Assembly: GCF_023502345.1 (NCBI RefSeq)
Contig: NZ_JAMFLX010000019.1
Coordinates: 21,307 to 85,306 of the forward strand
DNA: 64,000 bases
Direction of reading: 5' to 3'
From: Parendozoicomonas callyspongiae
GTDB lineage: Bacteria > Pseudomonadota > Gammaproteobacteria > Pseudomonadales > Endozoicomonadaceae
Shown: piece after piece, positions 25,666 through 34,255 of the stretch
How positions within the stretch are numbered: position 1 is the stretch's first letter
Layout: every line of letters starts with the position of its first letter
Translations under genes and position numbers: made by a program
Notes under the pieces: generated by a model
Seen by the model: the letters and a program-made list of their open reading frames with translations, nothing else
What the model was told of the DNA's origin: nothing
Databases searched by the model: none

Positions 25666-27462
25666 TCAGTCCTCTTGTTTACGAAACGCTTTGAACGGGT
25701 AGCCTTCGTCAGACATACCCCAGTTAACAAATTCAATGACATTGAGACGCATGCCGTGTACCACGCCACTCATGATGCAGAGTGCGAAGTTCAGGACGTG
25801 TCCCAGCAGCAAAATAATTCCCGCGAACAGAACACCGGTAACGGGGCTGCTGTTCAAGGCGTCATGAGCCAGGCTGTTGAAGGTCATGGCCAGGGATGCA
25901 CCGGACAGGCCAAGTGCGAACAGACGCATGTAGCTCAGGATGTCGCCGAAGGCACCGGTGACGTTATAAACGCCTTTCAGGCCATCGAGAATCCGGAGAG
26001 CAAAAGAGCCTGCGGAGGTGATCTTGCGTTCACTGGTGAACAGGAAGATCAGGACCGCGCCGGCAATCATTACTCCAGGAGCAACAACATCTGCCAGAGA
26101 CGCAGGAATGTAACCGGTTTTAGCGAGATACATGCCCAGGCCACCGGTCATCAGAACTGCCCAGCCCAGCGGGGCATAAGCGGTACTTCTTGAACGGTTT
26201 ATCCAGAAGCTCATCAGGTTGGCGATCACCAGGTGACCGACACCGATAGCAATGGACAGAGCCATCATTGCGTCGTAGTTGTTCAGATCGACAAAGGCGA
26301 GCTTGCCGAGGAAGGTATCCTCACCCGGGGCAACACCAAAGTAACTGCCAATCATCACACCCCATGCCACACCCAGGGCGGACATGAAATAACCCATGTT
26401 CATCAGTCGGCGACCAGGAACACTGGTACCCAGCTTGCCACGGTTCATGAAGATGATGCCGGCAAACATTGCACAGTAAGCCGCGTCACTCATGATCATG
26501 GCGAAGAACAGGGAGAAGGAGTAAAACACCATGCCGCCCGGATCCCATGCGCGATAGCTGGGAACCTGGAAGAAGCTGAATGCTTCACTACCACCACCGG
26601 TAGAGTCAGGGCTGTCGAGCAGCGTCGGAGGAGTATCCTCGTCAGTCGGCTCTTCAATCGTTACAGCAGCTGGCAGGTCGGCGACGAAACTGCGGACTTC
26701 GCTTTCCTTGTCAGCAGGCATCCAACCGGATACCAGGAAGAACTGGTCATCTTCCAAAGCGCCCTTGCAGGCGTCGGACAGAGCCTTTTCATCTTCAAAG
26801 CGGGCAACGGCCTGGGAGATGATGTAGATCCAGCGAGTCAGACTTTCACGCTCACCCTGCTTGTCTTCCAGTGTCATCTCGGCTTTTTCCAGCATCTCTT
26901 CCAGCTCGGTAAGAGAGTGCTGACCCACATGAGAACGCTTCACCGGCAGCAGCTCGGCTTCAGGTTCTTCAGTCGCCAGAACAACGACGTAACAGTCTTT
27001 CTGGTCCTTGTGTACGATCTCCCAGGGCAGGTCCAGAGCTTCAACAGCTTCCATCTCCTGCTGGGGTACAACGTAAAACCAGAGTCGTACATCCGCCATC
27101 TCGGTAAGATCCGGGAAGGAGAAATCACCCCAGGGGCGCACTTCCTGGATACGCTTGACCAGTGCATCGCGCTGGTCAGCGGCCTGACGGTGTTCCTGCT
27201 TGTTTTCCAGAACTGCGGAAACAATGCTATCAGCGGTCAGCTCGCCGGTAGAGCGGGCTTCGCGACGCTTGTTGGGGCAGCTGGACAACCAGCTCAGGGC
27301 TTCTTTGGCGGATTGCGGTTCGGTCAGCTCACTGTCACCGTTCTGGGCTTCGCCCAGGGGAATCAGGTGCATGCAGCCGAGATCCTGCATTCCGCGCATC
27401 AGCGATTTCTTTTCGCTGGACAGCCCGTAGAGCGTAATTTTCTTGAGTGCTTTTATACTCAT
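25666..27462 (-). CDS. V-type ATPase membrane stator subunit I
   Basis: About 598 residues from the start MSIKALKKITLYG at 27462, four bases after the subunit D stop. The N-terminal half is soluble and acidic, with coiled-coil segments (EMLEKAEMTLEDKQGERESL) that join the peripheral stalk. The C-terminal half has about seven to eight membrane helices beginning at VFYSFSLFFAMIMSDAAYC and forms the ion half-channels next to the rotor ring. The length is in the range of bacterial subunit I (600-650). Confidence 0.92.
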   Translation of the reverse strand: MSIKALKKITLYGLSSEKKSLMRGMQDLGCMHLIPLGEAQNGDSELTEPQSAKEALSWLSSCPNKRREARSTGELTADSIVSAVLENKQEHRQAADQRDALVKRIQEVRPWGDFSFPDLTEMADVRLWFYVVPQQEMEAVEALDLPWEIVHKDQKDCYVVVLATEEPEAELLPVKRSHVGQHSLTELEEMLEKAEMTLEDKQGERESLTRWIYIISQAVARFEDEKALSDACKGALEDDQFFLVSGWMPADKESEVRSFVADLPAAVTIEEPTDEDTPPTLLDSPDSTGGGSEAFSFFQVPSYRAWDPGGMVFYSFSLFFAMIMSDAAYCAMFAGIIFMNRGKLGTSVPGRRLMNMGYFMSALGVAWGVMIGSYFGVAPGEDTFLGKLAFVDLNNYDAMMALSIAIGVGHLVIANLMSFWINRSRSTAYAPLGWAVLMTGGLGMYLAKTGYIPASLADVVAPGVMIAGAVLIFLFTSERKITSAGSFALRILDGLKGVYNVTGAFGDILSYMRLFALGLSGASLAMTFNSLAHDALNSSPVTGVLFAGIILLLGHVLNFALCIMSGVVHGMRLNVIEFVNWGMSDEGYPFKAFRKQED

Positions 27463-27466
27463 CCGC

Positions 27467-28093
27467 TCATCCTCTCTCTGCTGCCGCAGCAGCTGCGGCA
27501 GCATCCATCTTGGATTTCGAGATCTTGGCGTTAACAACGCCGGCCCGATCCTGGTCGGACAGGAAGATCTTGATCTTCGCGATGTTCTGCCTGGTTTGAG
27601 GGATCAGCACCTTGGAGAACAGGTTGACGCGCTGTGACGTGGTCTTGGTCGCGGCACTGATTTCCTTGTAACGCAGTTCACGAACCTGACGCTCGATATG
27701 CAGTTCAGTCATTTCCTTCAGCTTTTCAACCAGGAAGTCCACCCAGTGGGGACGAACCAGGAAGCTGTAAGGAGTGACTTCAACGTCAACCCGTTCCAGC
27801 ATGGGAACGGTGGTGCCAACAATGTTCTGTTCACCCAGAACGATATTGGTCACCTTTACCAGATCTTCCAGTACGATATCTTCGCAGGCCAGCATCGGAA
27901 GCTGGGCGGCGATATCGCCTTCGATCTGCTCAATACGGAGTTTTGCTTCCTCAAGAGCCTTCTCGGCTTTTTTACGTTCAGCCATCAGCTGCAGGCGCTT
28001 CAGTTCCAGCGCGGGCAGATACTGGTTAAACGTCTTGAGACTGCGCTTCTCCTTATTGAGCGAACTTTTGTTCAGCGCAATTTTGCCGGCCAT
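27467..28093 (-). CDS. V-type ATPase central stalk subunit D
   Basis: A 208-residue, mostly helical subunit that forms the central rotor shaft. It begins KIALNKSSLNKEKRSLKTFNQYLPALELKRLQL, the typical subunit D opening, and has a long C-terminal helix containing RVNLFSKVLIPQTRQNIAKIKIFLSDQ, a family landmark. It starts three bases after subunit B, as in other bacterial operons (B-D-I-K order). The C-terminus ends with a run of alanines (AAAAAAAAERG). Confidence 0.93.
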   Translation of the reverse strand: MAGKIALNKSSLNKEKRSLKTFNQYLPALELKRLQLMAERKKAEKALEEAKLRIEQIEGDIAAQLPMLACEDIVLEDLVKVTNIVLGEQNIVGTTVPMLERVDVEVTPYSFLVRPHWVDFLVEKLKEMTELHIERQVRELRYKEISAATKTTSQRVNLFSKVLIPQTRQNIAKIKIFLSDQDRAGVVNAKISKSKMDAAAAAAAAERG

Positions 28094-28096
28094 GGT

Positions 28097-29491
28097 TTAG
28101 GCCTCCGTGCTTTCTCTGGCGCTCTGGGCAGTAGCTGCCTCAGCATTCACCTGAGCCTTGTGAGGCCAGTACTTCTCAACCAGGCTCTGCTTCATCAGCG
28201 TTTCTTCAGGGTTGAAGCACTTGGCCAGGGTTTCCCAGCTCAGATCCAGAGCGTCTTCCAGGCTCATGGCTACGTCCAGCTTCATGAAGTGTTCACGGAA
28301 CAGGTCGGCGAACTGGATGGTCTTCAGGTCGTAGTCAGACAGTTCGAATGCCATGGCCTGCTTCTGCTTAGCGTTCATACCTTCGGAGTAGAAGCGGATC
28401 ATGGTGTTCATGATCTGGCTGTGATCTTCGCGGGTCTCTTTACCGATAACCATCTGCTTCAGACGGGACAGAGAACCGAACGGATCAATGACGCCGTCGT
28501 GCAGGTAGAACTGACCTTCGGTGATGTAACCGGTGTTATCTGGAACAGGGTGGGTTACGTCGTTACCTGGCATGGTGGTTACGGCCAGAATGGTTACGGA
28601 ACCGGCGCCCTTGTAGTCGGCAGCTTTTTCGTAACGCTTGGCCAGCTGGGAGTAGAGGTCACCCATATAGCCACGGTTGGCAGGAATCTTGTCCATTGCC
28701 ACACCGATTTCCTTCATCGCGTCAGCGTAGGAGGTCATATCGGTCAGCAGTACCAGTACCTTCTTGCCTTCTTCTACCGCAAAGTGTTCTGCAGTCGCCA
28801 GGGCCAGATCAGGAATCATCAGACGTTCTACAGTCGGGTCAGATGCCTGGTTGGAGTACATGATGGTACGGGAAGATACGCCAGCTTCTTCGAAAGCAGT
28901 CTTGAAGAAGTGGTAGTCATCGAAGATCAGACCCATGCCGCCGAATACTACAACGTCAGCTTCAGCCTGGATCGCGATACGGGCCAGGAACTGGTTGTAG
29001 GGTTCGCCGGATACGGAGAAGATCGGAATCTTCTGGGATTCAACCAAGGTGTTGAATACATCGATCATAGGTACGTTAGTACGTACCATGCGGGATGCCA
29101 GAACACGCTGGGCTGGGTTTACGGAAGGTCCGTCGATAACAACTTTGGGGTCCTGATCGAGAGCGGGGCCGCCATCGATAGTTTCACCCGCACCATTGAA
29201 GATACGGCCCAGGATGTTAGGGGAGTAGGTTGCCTGCATTGGCTCACCCAGGAAGCAGACAGCTGCTTCGGTGGACAGACCCTTGGTGCCGGCAAAAACC
29301 TGCAGGGATACTTCGTGGCGGTTCAGCTTGATGATCTGTGCGAGGGAGTAGGGCTGTCCGTCCTGCTCGATCAGCGCCAGGTCACCATTGCGGGCCTGAG
29401 ATTGGGCACCATCCAGATTGGGTACTTCCACCCGGATGATGTCTCCCACAATACTGAGTATATTGGTGTAGCGTAAAAGGCTCTGGGACAT
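28097..29491 (-). CDS. V-type ATPase regulatory subunit B
   Basis: A 464-residue non-catalytic nucleotide-binding subunit of the head. It lacks a P-loop at the position used by subunit A and has IFSVSGEPYNQFLARIA instead, as expected for B. LGRIFNGAGETIDGG, NPAQRVLASRMVRTNVPMIDVFNTL and the LTDMTSYADAMKE segment are conserved. It is the first gene of the operon, preceded by a 376-base gap. AGGAAAC lies upstream of the ATG. Confidence 0.95.
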   Translation of the reverse strand: MSQSLLRYTNILSIVGDIIRVEVPNLDGAQSQARNGDLALIEQDGQPYSLAQIIKLNRHEVSLQVFAGTKGLSTEAAVCFLGEPMQATYSPNILGRIFNGAGETIDGGPALDQDPKVVIDGPSVNPAQRVLASRMVRTNVPMIDVFNTLVESQKIPIFSVSGEPYNQFLARIAIQAEADVVVFGGMGLIFDDYHFFKTAFEEAGVSSRTIMYSNQASDPTVERLMIPDLALATAEHFAVEEGKKVLVLLTDMTSYADAMKEIGVAMDKIPANRGYMGDLYSQLAKRYEKAADYKGAGSVTILAVTTMPGNDVTHPVPDNTGYITEGQFYLHDGVIDPFGSLSRLKQMVIGKETREDHSQIMNTMIRFYSEGMNAKQKQAMAFELSDYDLKTIQFADLFREHFMKLDVAMSLEDALDLSWETLAKCFNPEETLMKQSLVEKYWPHKAQVNAEAATAQSARESTEA

Positions 29492-29867
29492 AGTTGTTTC
29501 CTGTCCTTACAACGGAGTTGCGGAATAATCAAACACACCGTTTATATCGGGCGTATATCCACAAATGCACATCCATACGCATGACTTTGCTGTAATTGTT
29601 TATTAGAGGTAATTCGCTTGGTCAGTAAAAAAACGACCGTTGATACACTGTTGAACGTGAACGGGTGTTTGCGAAACCTGTGAAAAACCTTTCAGCTGCT
29701 GAAGCTTTGGTTGTGCACTTGTGGATAAACCCCGACAGATTTGGGGTTTGTTATTACTACTCCGGGTTAACATCTAACTGAATTGTATTCAGAAACTATC
29801 AGGGTTCGCGATTATACTCATGCGAACGGTGTTTGTCTCTATAAATCAGTGGGTTCCCGATGTTTGT
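29492..29867. promoter_or_regulatory. Region upstream of the V-ATPase operon
   Basis: A 376-base gap between subunit B and the stop of the second carbamate kinase; it must hold the operon promoter unless transcription reads through from arcC. Visible structures are a hairpin AAACCCC/GGGGTTT (29727-29749) and an inverted repeat GTTCGC-N12-GCGAAC (29804-29827) just after the arcC stop. No convincing -35/-10 pair or recognised operator was found. Confidence 0.4.
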
Positions 29868-30806
29868 TCAGTCGTAGTATGTGATTCCACCGGGTACATC
29901 CAACTTGATAAGAGTTCCTGAAACACCTTTCAGAATGTCTGTAGCTCGGTTCAACGGGCCAATACCCCCAAACTTACCACCTGCTCTGACGAAGTGGCAT
30001 ACGGATTCAACCTTTGGGCTCATGCTGCCGGCCGCAAAGTGGAAGTCCTTAATTTTTTGCGGCGTACACAGCTTGATCTTGCGGGAATCAGGGCTTCCGT
30101 AATCTGTTTCAACAGCAGTGATATCGGTAAGTAGTACTAGTCCGTCAGCTTCGAGGCCTTCTGCCAGGCATCTGGATGCATGATCTTTATCTACAACAGC
30201 CTCTATGCCGTGTAATTTTCCCTCGGAATCGCGTCTGACAGGAATACCACCGCCCCCACCGCAGATCACAGTGATGTCACCGGAGGCAACAATGTGCCGA
30301 AGTGATGGTAATTCGAGCACTTCTTTGGGTTGGGGAGACGGAACAACCCTTCGGTAGTATTTTCCATCTTCTTTTAGTACCCAATTCGGGTTAGCTTGTT
30401 GTATCACCTGTGCCTCTTCGTAGGTATAAACCGGACCGACGAATTTGTCCGGATTCTGAAAGGCATGGTCTGTCGGGTCGACAATGGTCTGAGTAGAAAC
30501 CGTACAAACCTTTTGCCCTGGCATATGATTACGCAGCTCTTGCTCAAACATAAAACCGATCATTCCCTGGGTTTGGGCTCCCAGGACGTCCAGAGGGTAG
30601 TTGTTGACCTCTTCGTAGGCCTCATTCATTAAGGCCAGCAGACCAACTTGCGGACCATTGCCGTGTGTTAATACCACTTGGTGATCCTTGGCTACTTCAG
30701 CGATGGACTTGGCAGCCAGCCTGATATTTTCTCTCTGGATATGTGCTTCGAGTGGTTGTCCGCGTTGTAAGATGGCGTTTCCGCCAAGGGCCATAACAAC
30801 GAGCAT
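29868..30806 (-). CDS. arcC: Carbamate kinase, paralogue 2
   Basis: A 312-residue carbamate kinase with the same landmarks as paralogue 1 (ALGGNAILQRGQPLEA, LTHGNGPQVGLLA, KFVGPVY, RRVVPSPQPKE, ICGGGGGIPV, VVDKDH, GSMSPKV). The two agree strongly in motifs but differ widely elsewhere, so they are long-diverged or separately acquired copies. AGGAGG eight bases before the ATG is the best ribosome-binding site nearby. It lies downstream of arcA and arcB on the same strand but after a strong terminator-like hairpin, so it probably has its own promoter as well. Confidence 0.95.
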   Translation of the reverse strand: MLVVMALGGNAILQRGQPLEAHIQRENIRLAAKSIAEVAKDHQVVLTHGNGPQVGLLALMNEAYEEVNNYPLDVLGAQTQGMIGFMFEQELRNHMPGQKVCTVSTQTIVDPTDHAFQNPDKFVGPVYTYEEAQVIQQANPNWVLKEDGKYYRRVVPSPQPKEVLELPSLRHIVASGDITVICGGGGGIPVRRDSEGKLHGIEAVVDKDHASRCLAEGLEADGLVLLTDITAVETDYGSPDSRKIKLCTPQKIKDFHFAAGSMSPKVESVCHFVRAGGKFGGIGPLNRATDILKGVSGTLIKLDVPGGITYYD

Positions 30807-31070
30807 GTCCCGATTCCTCCTGAATACAATCGTGTTTTAAGTGGATATCGTGACGGTGTAGCGTCCTGCTGCACCTCTGGATGAGGGTTTCAGTGAATCT
30901 GATTCTGTTCTTATAGTCAAAAAAACTAATCTCAGCGAAGAAAACCTCTTTTACGTCTCTGTTGATGGGGGCGACAGGCTAATGCCATCACGTGATGTTT
31001 TGTGGTGCCGTTGTTTTTCTATGAGCGCAGCCATGCTCAAGAATGCTTGAGTATTATTTTGGAATACCTA

Positions 31071-31107
31071 CATAAAAGAGGGGAGCAAAATGCTCCCCTC
31101 TTTTATG
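31071..31107. terminator. Strong bidirectional hairpin between arcB and arcC
   Basis: A perfect 17-bp stem (31071-31087 with 31091-31107) with a three-base AAA loop; its outer part gives an A-run on one side and a T-run on the other. It starts ~25 bases after the arcB stop and should terminate or sharply attenuate transcription from arcA-arcB into arcC. A smaller hairpin, CTCAAG/CTTGAG, lies at 31036-31051. Confidence 0.88.
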
Positions 31108-31132
31108 TGCTGCTGAATTGTTTCGGGGGAAA

Positions 31133-32134
31133 TTAGTCGCCCAGAGTTGCAACCATCACAGCCTTGATGGTGTGCATGCGGTTTTCAGCTTCGTCGAACA
31201 CGATGGAGTGCTCGGATTCGAATACTTCTTCAGTCACTTCCAGACCTTTCATGCCGTACTTCTCAGCAACTTCTGCACCGATGGTGGTGTCTTCATTGTG
31301 GAAGGCAGGCAGGCAGTGCATGAACTTGCACAGAGGGTTGCCGGTCTTGGCCATAACTTCAGCGTTCACCTGGTAAGGCTTCATCAGGTTAACACGCTCG
31401 TCCCAAGCTTCGGCAGGTTCACCCATGGATACCCATACGTCAGTGTACAGGAAGTCACAATCCTTAACGGCTTCGTCAACGTTTTCGGTCAGGGTGATCT
31501 TGGCGCCAGTCTGTTCAGCGATCTTCTGGCATTCTTCAACCAGCCACTCTTCTGGCTGGTAAGCCTTAGGAGCTGCGATACGGAAGTCAACACCCATCTT
31601 AACCAGGCCAACCATCAGGGAGTTACCCATGTTGTTGCGGCCGTCGCCCAGGTAGCAGAACTTCATTTCGTGCAACTGCTTGCCACGACCGTGCTCCAGC
31701 ATGGTCAGCATGTCAGCCAGGATCTGGGTTGGATGCCATTCGTCAGTCAGGCCGTTCCATACAGGAACGCCGGAGAATTCAGCCAGTTCTTCAACGTGAA
31801 CCTGCTTGGAACCACGGAACTCGATACCGTCGTACATGCGACCCAGAACACGGGCAGTGTCTTTTACAGTCTCTTTCTTGCCCATCTGGGAGCCGCCGGA
31901 GATGTAAGTTACCTGGGCGCCCTGGTCAAAAGCAGCCACTTCAAATGCGCAGCGAGTTCGGGTGGATGCTTTTTCAAAAATCAGTGCAACGTTCTTGCCT
32001 TTCAGGCGTGGCTGTTCGGTGCCAGCATATTTTGCGCGCTTCAGATCGCGGGACAGATCCAGCATGTACTGGATTTCTTTGGAGGTGAAGTCCAGCAGTT
32101 TCAGGAAGCTACGGTTGCGCAGGTTAAAAGCCAT
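31133..32134 (-). CDS. arcB: Ornithine carbamoyltransferase (catabolic context)
   Basis: A ~333-residue OTCase. The carbamoyl-phosphate motif is STRTR in [17 protein letters not shown] and the ornithine-binding MHCLPAFHN are also present. The ATG at 32134 gives [16 protein letters not shown], the usual start, with AGGA about eight bases upstream; an in-frame extension upstream is not supported. In this position, after arcA and before arcC, it most likely runs backward, splitting citrulline into ornithine and carbamoyl phosphate. Anabolic ArgF cannot be excluded from sequence alone. Confidence 0.92.
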   Translation of the reverse strand: MAFNLRNRSFLKLLDFTSKEIQYMLDLSRDLKRAKYAGTEQPRLKGKNVALIFEKASTRTRCAFEVAAFDQGAQVTYISGGSQMGKKETVKDTARVLGRMYDGIEFRGSKQVHVEELAEFSGVPVWNGLTDEWHPTQILADMLTMLEHGRGKQLHEMKFCYLGDGRNNMGNSLMVGLVKMGVDFRIAAPKAYQPEEWLVEECQKIAEQTGAKITLTENVDEAVKDCDFLYTDVWVSMGEPAEAWDERVNLMKPYQVNAEVMAKTGNPLCKFMHCLPAFHNEDTTIGAEVAEKYGMKGLEVTEEVFESEHSIVFDEAENRMHTIKAVMVATLGD

Positions 32135-32229
32135 GATTGTGATCCTGATTACAAAAGATCTAAGGTGTTGCAATAGCCTTGCGGGAAGCTTGTTGTCCGC
32201 AGGGCCCGTAAGGTTCTTTCGTGCCTGAC

Positions 32230-32251
32230 TGCTGGCTGTATCATCAATACA
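32230..32251. other. Hairpin between arcA and arcB
   Basis: GCTGTAT and ATACAGC pair around CATCA within the 168-base gap between the arcA stop and the arcB start. No U-run follows, so it is more likely an mRNA processing or stability element than a terminator. Confidence 0.4.
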
Positions 32252-32302
32252 GCTATATAAATGTTGCTACATATATATAGTAGTCAGGCAGTCCTGAATT
32301 AA

Positions 32303-33523
32303 TTAGATGTCGTCACGTTCCATTGGGCAGCTCATGCAGCGAGCACCACCACGGCCGCGGCCGAGGTCTTCGCCTGGAATAGCCAGAACTTCGATGCCAG
32401 CCTTCTGCATGTTCTCGATGGTGTAAACGTTACGCTCATATGTAACGACAGTACCAGGCTTAACAGCCAGAACGTTGTTGGCGTCGTTCCACTGCTCACG
32501 CTCTGCTTCGAATACGTCACCGCCGGTTGGGATCATACGCAGGGAGTCGAGGTCCAGTGCGCGTGCGATAGCGTTAGTGAAGCCATCCTTAACCTGAGTG
32601 AAGACGATGTCTTCGTTGTCACCAGGAGTCAGTTCCCAGCAGTTGTTACCCTTCATGATGTCTGGGTAGTAGGTAAAGCAGTCAACATCCATGTGAGTGA
32701 ACACGGTGTCGAGGTGCATGCAGCTACGTGCCTTAGGCAGTTCCAGAGCGATAACTTTCTTGGCCTGACCAGTTTTGAACAGACCGCGAGCCAGGTTTTC
32801 AACACCCTGTGCAGTGGTACGCTCGGACATGCCGATCAGAACGGCGCCACGACCGATAACCAGTACGTCGCCGCCTTCGATGGTAGCCAGGTCGTAGTTC
32901 ATGTCGCTGTCACCGTAGTAGGTGTGGAAATCAGCGTCTTTGAACATTGGGTGGAACTTGTAGATGGCGCGCATGTGAACGGTTTCACGCTTACGTGCAG
33001 GCTTGGCCATTGGGTTTACGGATACACCGCCGTATACCCAGCAGGAAGTGTCGCGGGTGAACAGGTGGTTAGGAATTGGATCCAGGATGAAATCAGTCTG
33101 ATTCATCATGCCCAGAGTAGGGCTGCCACAGGCGGAGTTCAGCTCGTCAACAGTCAGGCCGCCGATCAGGTGAGAAGCCAAGTCGTGGTTGCTCAGGCTT
33201 TCGAAGTAGTTACGAACTTCGCGGGCCAGAGATGGGCCGTAGCGGTGCTCGTTAACCTGACAGTCCAGAACCCATGTCTTGGCTTCAGGGTTGGCCAGAG
33301 TTTCAGCCAGAGTGTCGCGCAGCAGGAAGACTTCAACGCCCTGATCACGCAGAACCTGTGCGAAAGCATCGTGCTCTTCGCCAGCCTGTTCGATGCGCAG
33401 AACATCATCAAACAGCAGGTCTTCACAGTTGGATGGGGTTAGACGACGCAGAGACAGCTCGGGACGGTGCAGCAGTACTTTTCGCAGCTGACCAACTTCG
33501 GAACCAACGTAAAAGCGAGACAT
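32303..33523 (-). CDS. arcA: Arginine deiminase
   Basis: A 406-residue arginine deiminase, which converts arginine to citrulline and ammonia. Landmarks are [15 protein letters not shown] at the N-terminus, [45 protein letters not shown] and the C-terminal catalytic cysteine Cys396 in RCMSCP. An AGGAG ribosome-binding site lies nine bases before the ATG. It is the first gene of the arcA-arcB unit and is divergent from the ArcD/YfcC-type carrier, with a 732-base control region between them. Confidence 0.96.
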   Translation of the reverse strand: MSRFYVGSEVGQLRKVLLHRPELSLRRLTPSNCEDLLFDDVLRIEQAGEEHDAFAQVLRDQGVEVFLLRDTLAETLANPEAKTWVLDCQVNEHRYGPSLAREVRNYFESLSNHDLASHLIGGLTVDELNSACGSPTLGMMNQTDFILDPIPNHLFTRDTSCWVYGGVSVNPMAKPARKRETVHMRAIYKFHPMFKDADFHTYYGDSDMNYDLATIEGGDVLVIGRGAVLIGMSERTTAQGVENLARGLFKTGQAKKVIALELPKARSCMHLDTVFTHMDVDCFTYYPDIMKGNNCWELTPGDNEDIVFTQVKDGFTNAIARALDLDSLRMIPTGGDVFEAEREQWNDANNVLAVKPGTVVTYERNVYTIENMQKAGIEVLAIPGEDLGRGRGGARCMSCPMERDDI

Positions 33524-34255
33524 TACAGTTCTCCTGAAGAATGAATAACAGGGCGTTTCAGTCCTGCCGCTCAGAAAACCTTCTGTACTTTTGTCCCTGG
33601 TCTGGAAGATGAAAAAGTGTTTCCAGCAGGTTCAGTACAATGCATCTAAAGCCAAACCGGGAGGCTGCTGATGAAAATTGCAGTATCCATTGCCTTATTA
33701 GCGATGCTGAACGGCGATAAGCAAACCTGTTTAGGTGGGGCATAGACTATCCCTCACTCATTTCTTTAGCATTGCGCATTAATACTTAATTAGCTTCGCT
33801 AATGACTAATAAATAATTTATAGAAATTATTGGATTTGGTTCGTTTGATCATATTGAAACCAGTTTTGGGTTGGATGCGCACACTAGCGGGCAATTATAG
33901 ATCCTTTCCATTACGCAGTTGACGCAAGTCATGGTTTTTTAAAAGTGCTTTTTCAGGTGATATTTTTCTACCCGTGCAGTTGACTGAACCTGTAGAGCAT
34001 TCAGTCAGCTGAATGCTGGCTATGCAAAAATCAGCCTCTTCGACTATAAATCCCCAAACTTGAAACCGGGCAGGCAAACGTAAGCTGACGTTTTGTTTTC
34101 TGGCATTTGTTCAGCGCCAGTGTTCAGGGCCAGAGTCTGATGATTTTTTGCAGGCTATGGAGAAATTTAGCTGACGCACTTCATGTCAACAGAACCTGGC
34201 TTGCATGTTCGGTGGCTTCTCATCTATTTCCAGTAGCCTGGAAGGGTCTTCAGCC
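33524..34255. promoter_or_regulatory. arcA / carrier divergent control region
   Basis: This 732-base region between the divergent arcA and carrier genes holds several dyads: ATTAGC-TTC-GCTAAT (33789-33803) and AGCATTCAG-TCAG-CTGAATGCT (33996-34017, 9-bp arms). The second contains ATTCA/TGAAT half-sites, the reverse order of an ArgR box. GCAGTTGAC occurs twice (near 33916 and 33976). A TTGATCATATTGAA element resembles an FNR site only partly. Regulator identities are unproven. Confidence 0.45.
33671..33745 (+). CDS. Possible 24-residue hydrophobic peptide
   Basis: ATG at 33671 has GGGAGG six bases upstream and opens a 24-codon frame: MKIAVSIALLAMLNGDKQTC then LGGA. It resembles a short signal or leader peptide. 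It lies divergently upstream of arcA and ~500 bases before the carrier. It could be a leader peptide, a small membrane protein or chance; only the good ribosome-binding site supports it. Confidence 0.25.
   Translation: MKIAVSIALLAMLNGDKQTCLGGA

Noticed and set aside
26233..27534. 433-codon open frame opposite subunit I
   Set aside because: Same reason; the minus-strand product matches subunit I along its length.
27698..29476. 592-codon open frame on the plus strand opposite V-ATPase B and D
   Set aside because: It is antisense to two well-supported genes, has Gln/His/Val-rich shadow composition and no family resemblance; strong codon bias of the real genes keeps the opposite frame open.
31118..32176. 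352-codon frame opposite arcB, and a similar one opposite arcC at 19098-20090
   Set aside because: Both mirror the coding region of conserved enzymes and lack a ribosome-binding site or recognisable protein features.
33845..33865. FNR/ANR box upstream of arcA (TTGATCATATTGAA)
   Set aside because: The first half-site is good but the second has two mismatches of five, and it is over 300 bases from arcA. Noted only as a weak candidate.
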